Position numbers and translations under genes: made by a program. Below, piece after piece: positions 19,874-64,000 of a stretch of DNA of 64,000 nucleotides; the stretch's first letter is position 1; the number at the start of each line of letters is the position of its first letter. The DNA is from Amorphochlora amoebiformis. Lineage: Eukaryota > Cercozoa > Chlorarachniophyceae. The notes beneath the pieces are model-generated. The model was not told the DNA's origin. It did not search any database and saw only the letters and a list, made by a program, of their open reading frames with translations. Location of the stretch: contig BAAHQB010000043.1 in NCBI GenBank assembly GCA_054601695.1, positions 1 to 64,000 of the forward strand, read 5' to 3'.

Positions 19874-20787
19874 AACACATAAATTCAAGTACATCTATTT
19901 CTGAGTGTTTCCACAGTCATTTAGGTTTCAACATGATGGTGACCGCGTTGCGACGGATGGTGTCGACGAATGTATTCTGCAGTCTTAATCGAGACAGAGG
20001 GAGGACTAGCAACACCAGGATTGCCACGCTGAGGATAGTGTCGAGAATGCTCCTGCATGAAGATTACATACACTTAGTGTACACGTAGCTTGAGTCACCA
20101 TGGAATTGCATGGGGTATTTTATGAATCAAGTAGTTTACATGCATGAATATTAACTTGGATTAAATGTCAAAAAAGACATACCACAGGGCGACAAGAATC
20201 TTGGCCGCCAGGAGTCCGAAGACGAAGTCGATCCTGCACGTTGTGTGCGGGTTCGGATGGGTGTCTAACGTGACGATCCGATAGTCCGAAATGAGCATGA
20301 GGACGCCGATGAAGGCATAGTAAGCGACCATGACCGTGTGTAAGGCCCACCATACTAGTCGGTTGAGGGTTGAAAACTGGCTCATAGCGTCCGTCACTCG
20401 CGTCTTGGCTAGTAGAAACCGATAACCGGCCAGGTTGAACATGCACCAGATCCCTAACCCCACATTCACGCTCCAGTAACATGTTACTCTGTCAGTTTCC
20501 CAGCCCCCGTAAGACAGTAGCGGGCCCTTCACCCCGCCCACGAGGACACCCGTGACGTTGAAAATAACGATCTCCACTTGGGCGGATCGCACAAAAGGAC
20601 TTTGGGAGGCCTTGCCCCCCTTGCCAACACCTCTCACGCCGTACCACAGCCGACAACCGTGGCAATATAGGAAAATCAAGGACAGCAAAAACACAACCGA
20701 GAACGCCGCTCTGTACACAGGATGTGATGTTCCCGCCTCGATCACTTCAAGATAGAACCCTCGCCCAGCTACGCAGGATGCGACCAT
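18398..20787 (-). CDS. seven-helix membrane protein, 3 exons
   Basis: Exons: 20787-20183, 20052-19944, 19570-18398; all junctions are GT-AG and in phase, giving up to about 628 residues. I predict seven hydrophobic helices in order: [108 protein letters not shown]. The loop [14 protein letters not shown] precedes helix 6. The long C-terminal tail has Gly-rich and Asn-rich parts, a run of STKST repeats and repeated PTTYQP-like units; its last 70 residues may be read-through of intron or 3' repeat DNA. Topology resembles a receptor-type 7TM protein, but I cannot assign a family. The start is the first in-frame Met; the frame stays open upstream, so a 5' exon is possible. Confidence 0.65.
18430..18620 (-). 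repeat. tandem repeat at the 3' end of the seven-helix gene
   Basis: Units of about 36 bp (GTTGATATGTTGTGGGTTGT) read on the minus strand as repeated [10 protein letters not shown]. It may be translated tail or non-coding. Confidence 0.6.
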
Positions 20788-46840
<26,053 letters not shown>

Positions 46841-47545
46841 CCTCTGAGAGGATAAACAAAACATTCAATACACTGATATCAATCTATATACACCACCAAC
46901 ACGCTACACGACGCGTAGTAAGGCTCACTGCACACGCGCACATTAGGTCCACACCTCGTCAAGGTGGACGGAATCAGCCTCTACATCCCTCGTCGACACT
47001 TTCTTCCTTATAAGTGCAAGTATGCATTCAAATGAGTGTCAGAGGATGCTGATAGGACTCACGAGGATCCGAACTGTGTGTACAGAGCTAATGATCCTAT
47101 GGTGAGAATATGGGTGACACCGACCCCGGGATTCTCGTGTCTGGCTTCCATAGGGCCCGCTTTTTCGCCAGCCCGCGAGATGACTTAAAGGATTGACGGT
47201 AATCCTGCAATCAAAACAGAAAATATTAGGTTTGAGGATGAATCATTCGATCTAGGAACCCACTTGTGCAAAGGAAATTATCAAGGCCGCCAGAAGATAA
47301 CTGCGCACTGATCTTAGAAAACTGTCAAAAGCCAGATATTTCAGTCGTACAGAGCAACCCTCTGGTAATAGGTGGATAGATGGGGCTAGACCTGCAGTAT
47401 CTCTTGCACCTGCTCGGCAGGTTGGATGATTCAACTCGGGTAATTCCGCGCATGGATATCCATATTGGCGGAGCCCACGTGTCCGTAGGAAAACAACTTT
47501 TCGGCCCGGGACAGACTAACTGTGGCGCCCAAGCCAACGGCAAGA
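46841..47545. promoter_or_regulatory. 705-bp divergent promoter region
   Basis: Lies between the predicted starts of the oxygenase-like gene (minus) and NCAPG2 (plus). Sequence is of mixed composition without long TA tracts, unlike most spacers here. I see no clear core elements. A shared bidirectional promoter is inference from layout. Confidence 0.5.
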
Positions 47546-55095
<7,550 letters not shown>

Positions 55096-55677
55096 CTAAT
55101 GTTGCTTGGATTCTGCCTTATATACCATACTGGGTCTGAGTGCCTTGGGCTTTTGAAGCTTTTGCACGGTATTGACCTCACCGCTGAACTTTACGACCGA
55201 GGCGAAGCGTCCACACAGTTGATGTATCTCCTCCAGCTCGTCATCTGACAGGTCGGACTCTGCACTTTCCAAGGTTGCTGGGCGGTTGAAGGACACTGAT
55301 GGCCTCTCCACCTCGCGATCTGCGTGTGCAGCGGTCTGACGTTGAAGTGCGACGACTTTGAAGGTAGGCTTGGTGCAGATAGGCTCTAGCTCGCTGTCGT
55401 CAGAGTCTGAATCGGAGTCGGATTGAGAACAGCTACGCCTGAATCTCATCTTGTAGACAGCCGCCGGCCACTCGGAACCAGCGGGCGGATCCTCCCGCTT
55501 CTCGGATACGTTGAAGCCTCTGCGGCTCTTAACTTCCCTCACGCACATTCTCTTGGTGAGTCTTTTTGCAGGCAGTGAGATAACCCTCATGCGTTTCCTT
55601 CTCTCTGCTTTCAAGGGCTGTACGGCCAGAAATGGACCCAGACTAGCCACAGCACCAAGCATCTTCTCTCCCGCCAT
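55096..55677 (-). CDS. intronless unknown protein, 193 residues
   Basis: A complete ORF from ATG at 55677 to TAG at 55096, with GC-richer, protein-like composition in AT-rich surroundings. The N-terminal half is basic (AERRKRMRVISLPAKRLTKR), with a central acidic Ser run (SDSDSDSDDSELEP) and a second acidic motif (ESAESDLSDDELEEIHQLCG). The last 40 residues look helical and basic. Ser-Asp runs next to acidic residues suggest casein kinase 2 sites and a nuclear protein, but I recognise no family. Being intronless among intron-rich genes, it could be recently acquired, retroposed, or lineage specific. Confidence 0.6.
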   Translation of the reverse strand: MAGEKMLGAVASLGPFLAVQPLKAERRKRMRVISLPAKRLTKRMCVREVKSRRGFNVSEKREDPPAGSEWPAAVYKMRFRRSCSQSDSDSDSDDSELEPICTKPTFKVVALQRQTAAHADREVERPSVSFNRPATLESAESDLSDDELEEIHQLCGRFASVVKFSGEVNTVQKLQKPKALRPSMVYKAESKQH

Positions 55678-56235
55678 TCGGCCGATTCTCCGTGTGTGAA
55701 TACGTGTCGCCTACCCCGCGCGCGTCTGGAATGTATCCCACGATGAGGGGTTTTATTAGGCGATTTTGCTTAGAGATTCCCGGAGATGGGTAGAGATTGC
55801 CTAAGACCTTCCCAAACCGTTAGTCGTGACTCGCTTAACCCCTGCTGCTGGTGCTCGCCCCTGCTCGGCGCAATCTTGTGCATTTCTGCCTCCGACTCCG
55901 TTTCTCTTCTACGCGAAATGCCGTTCGCTCTTCAATTTCCCGCCTTCTTGAGAAACCATCACTCACCAGGCTGCCTCAGGCTCCTTCATCTCAACTGTCT
56001 TGTCCTGGGAACACACATTTAAACGCCAAATCGCTCGGCACAGATATGTGTAATTTAAAAACATGCTTGCAGGTAGTAGTTGATGGGTGTTGAAACATGC
56101 GCGATTAGGTTACGTCGCGGAGGGAAACGAGACGGGAGGGAGATGAGGGATAACAGGGAGATGAGGGATAACAAACTACTTACACAGAACTACACATTTA
56201 CATTATGACATATATGTATGACATATATATACATA

Positions 56236-56320
<85 letters not shown>

Positions 56321-56383
56321 ATATTACAAGTATGCATTATACATTATATTTATATCTATAAACATACACACACATATATATAT

Positions 56384-56444
<61 letters not shown>

Positions 56445-56522
56445 TGTACACAGATACACATATATGTAATATATATACGTTACGTATCCAAGCATTTTTA
56501 CATATCATTGTAATATGATAGT

Positions 56523-56566
<44 letters not shown>

Positions 56567-56567
56567 C

Positions 56568-56600
<33 letters not shown>

Positions 56601-56618
56601 GTACACATGTATATATAA

Positions 56619-56655
<37 letters not shown>

Positions 56656-56706
56656 CATTATATATTATAATATGATTAATATATATAATATATATATATA
56701 TATATG

Positions 56707-56773
<67 letters not shown>

Positions 56774-56784
56774 CACACACACAC

Positions 56785-56840
<56 letters not shown>

Positions 56841-57171
56841 AAAATATGTATGTATGTATGTGTGCGTGTTATGAAAATCATCCGAGTAGTATGGTACTTA
56901 TCTGATTATTATCATGAGTCATTATCATGCGGTAGTTATCTGATTATTATCATGAGTCATTATCATGTGGTAGTTATCTGATTATTATCATGAGTCATTA
57001 TCATGCGGTAGTTATCTGATTATTATCATGAGTCATTATCATTGTCATTATCATCAATGTTATTATCATTCTTATTACTAATGTTATTATTATTATTGGT
57101 TTTAATGTCACTATTATTATACACTCTATATACCGCAGGCATATTGTACGTACATAAATATATTCACATGT

Positions 57172-57220
<49 letters not shown>

Positions 57221-57484
57221 ATGTGTGTGTGTGGTAAGTGTAGTGTAGCGTGGTGAAGCGCACGATGATTAAGTGAAGTGATTGACTGCGGTGCAAAGCG
57301 AAAACTATCTGTGACTACGGTACGAAGCGATAACTATCTAAGTGACACGACGACACGACGGCATAGGCAGAGGCGAAGCCGACCCGAAGCCGGAGCAGGA
57401 GTGGAACGCATATAAATACAATATTATATATATATATGTATATATATATATATACATAGATACATTTATACATGTATATACTAT

Positions 57485-57571
<87 letters not shown>

Positions 57572-57581
57572 TTTATATATG

Positions 57582-57617
<36 letters not shown>

Positions 57618-58375
57618 ATATATGTGTTGTATATATGTGTTTTTATATATGTATTTATATTCACATGTGTATATATTGTACTAGTTGTACATTTTACACA
57701 AAATTATGCATGTATACTTACATATACATTTATAGCACCTGCAGCTGACATTTTTGTGCTCAGTTGAATAAAATATACAATTAATCATTGACAATTTGAC
57801 ATTGATTAGTGTGAACACTAGATTGAGCAGATGAAGTGCATGCAGATGTTGTACAATCCTAGTGGTGTGTACATATATATACTAGATATATTTAAATATT
57901 GGTGACTAGTTTCAACGATGTCCGAAACTTTGTATTTGTAACATCAATGAGGTAGCTATCTAGCTAGAGTAGTAACTTGATAATCTAGAATATTACTACA
58001 TGTAGTCTAGCAAGTCCCTTAATTGGGCCAGTGTCGACGTCAGAGTCTAGAGACTAGAGAGAGTGCAACATGTTGTATGTTTCTTGCATGCGGCTGTTCA
58101 CGACAAATTGTTCTCAGTATAGAGTTGTCTTGCTAGCTAGCCTTGTTGAGAGTGGCCTGGTGAGATGATACATTGATAACGTTACCTAGCGTCTAGAGCG
58201 TACTCTAGGTACTACTAGTACTACCTAGACTACGGCCCATGGCCTAGATCTACTAGTGGCATAATCTTACTAGTCTTATATATTTGGAATCTAGATATTT
58301 AATATATCTAGATATATATATATATATATATTTAGAATATATATAAATAAAAATGTATAATATTATATATATTTA

Positions 58376-58418
<43 letters not shown>

Positions 58419-58519
58419 TGCATTTTTGTATACATTTTCACATATTTTTATGTTTTTATGTGTCGTACATATGTGTATTTTAAATTATACATATATATAT
58501 ATATATATATATATATCTA

Positions 58520-58557
<38 letters not shown>

Positions 58558-58569
58558 TAAATTATTATT

Positions 58570-58637
<68 letters not shown>

Positions 58638-58722
58638 ATATGTATATATCTATACAATATATAATGTGTATATTTGTATATGTGTATGTCTATACAATAT
58701 ATAATATATATATATATATATG

Positions 58723-58766
<44 letters not shown>

Positions 58767-58886
58767 CGCGCATCGGCAACGATCTTAATATGGACATGCA
58801 CATTTCCCTTCCGGAGGCACTAGTAGAATTTTCCAAGAAGTTTAGTCACCTTGATGGCCATAAGGTTAATAACACAACGCCTATTC

Positions 58887-58956
<70 letters not shown>

Positions 58957-59159
58957 ATGTATGGATATTTGTATCGAGTATGCACACGTATGTCAGATTT
59001 AATATTAATAAAAGTATATACATATAGTACATGTATATGTTTTCGTTTGAAGTGATGAGTAATCTAGATAATAGTAAAAAAAGACGGACGCATAACCTGA
59101 TGCACGATTACTCTAATCATCCTTCATGTCTAGACCATTTGTATTACGTCATCTGTGGC
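55678..59159. other. intergenic region
   Basis: The upstream flank of the intronless gene (55678-56150) is unique. TA tracts lie at about 56235-56440, 56535-56835, 57175-57210, 57420-57600, 58375-58410, 58490-58770 and 58890-58940. A 38-bp minisatellite lies at 56885-57050. The block 57880-58330 is CTAG-rich. No supported gene is seen. Confidence 0.55.
56885..57050. repeat. 38-bp minisatellite
   Basis: About four copies of GGTAGTTATCTGATTATTAT plus CATGAGTCATTATCATGC. Confidence 0.8.
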
Positions 59160-63716
<4,557 letters not shown>

Positions 63717-64000
63717 CTAACATCACACATATCCTTTCAAAACACACATAACCCCCACACAACACATTCATGCCCAAGGCGAAAACCACACATCTCAAGC
63801 CTTTCATTCCGAAATGCTAGTCTTAGACGTAATCCTAAATCATGCGCATAATCTTAAATGAATGCTGCTGTACTGTCGATGCGATGCGATGCGATCGAGT
63901 GACGTGACTAGGTTGGAATTGATGTATTTCATGAGCCCGTGATTTGGGTATGGATTTGAGGTAATTGGAGGCCATTATTAGGGTATGGCCATGCTCTAGG
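63717..64000. other. right edge of the window, probably intron of the membrane-protein gene
   Basis: Unique, moderately AT-rich sequence with a short GATGC repeat near 63880. No further exon is evident. Confidence 0.4.

Noticed and set aside
58785-58865. Plus-strand exon-like segment [25 protein letters not shown] with a GT after it
   Set aside because: There is no AG acceptor between it and the preceding TA tract, and NCAPG2 already ends in frame at 53627.

Overview
This is a stretch of nuclear DNA from a microbial eukaryote, probably a protist or alga. The evidence is many short GT-AG introns, a TTAGGG-type telomeric array, a eukaryotic cut-and-paste transposon and eukaryote-only genes such as condensin II G2. 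I cannot place the species; a chlorarachniophyte or similar intron-rich alga is only a guess. Introns and spacers are packed with (TA)n and other simple repeats, so most long open frames of repeated I and Y residues are microsatellite noise. I rebuilt the genes below by hand from splice sites and phase; every exon junction I list keeps reading frame.

Layout: 1-243 may be the edge of an exon. 542-1520 and 5891-6060 are telomere-like CCCTAA/CCCGACA arrays, split by a 4.37-kb DDE (PIF/Harbinger-like) transposon with perfect 22-bp terminal inverted repeats (1521-5890). A membrane-linked, His-rich CHAT-domain gene (minus, 6338-9535 or further upstream) lies head to head with a 10-exon myo-inositol oxygenase gene (plus, 9877-16926). 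A seven-helix membrane protein gene follows (minus, 18398-20787). A DUF3431 glycosyltransferase-like gene runs 23191-30147 (plus). A 20-exon JmjC ribosomal-oxygenase-like gene (minus, 33617-46840) shares a 705-bp divergent spacer with a 25-exon condensin II subunit G2 gene (plus, 47546-53627). 53628-59159 holds CTAG-rich spacer and one intronless unknown ORF (minus, 55096-55677). The 3' part of an unknown single-pass membrane protein gene (minus, 59160-63716) runs off the right end.

The most unusual signal is in the introns. In at least nine introns of four different genes, the minisatellite next to the 3' splice site is built from units that each carry a copy of that splice acceptor plus the first few to about 30 bases of the downstream exon. 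The rule holds on both strands, helped to locate exons, and predicts one extra exon at 27215-27271.

The genes do not form a pathway. MIOX is inositol catabolism, DUF3431 is likely glycan transfer, the JmjC protein is ribosome or chromatin related, and NCAPG2 is chromosome condensation.
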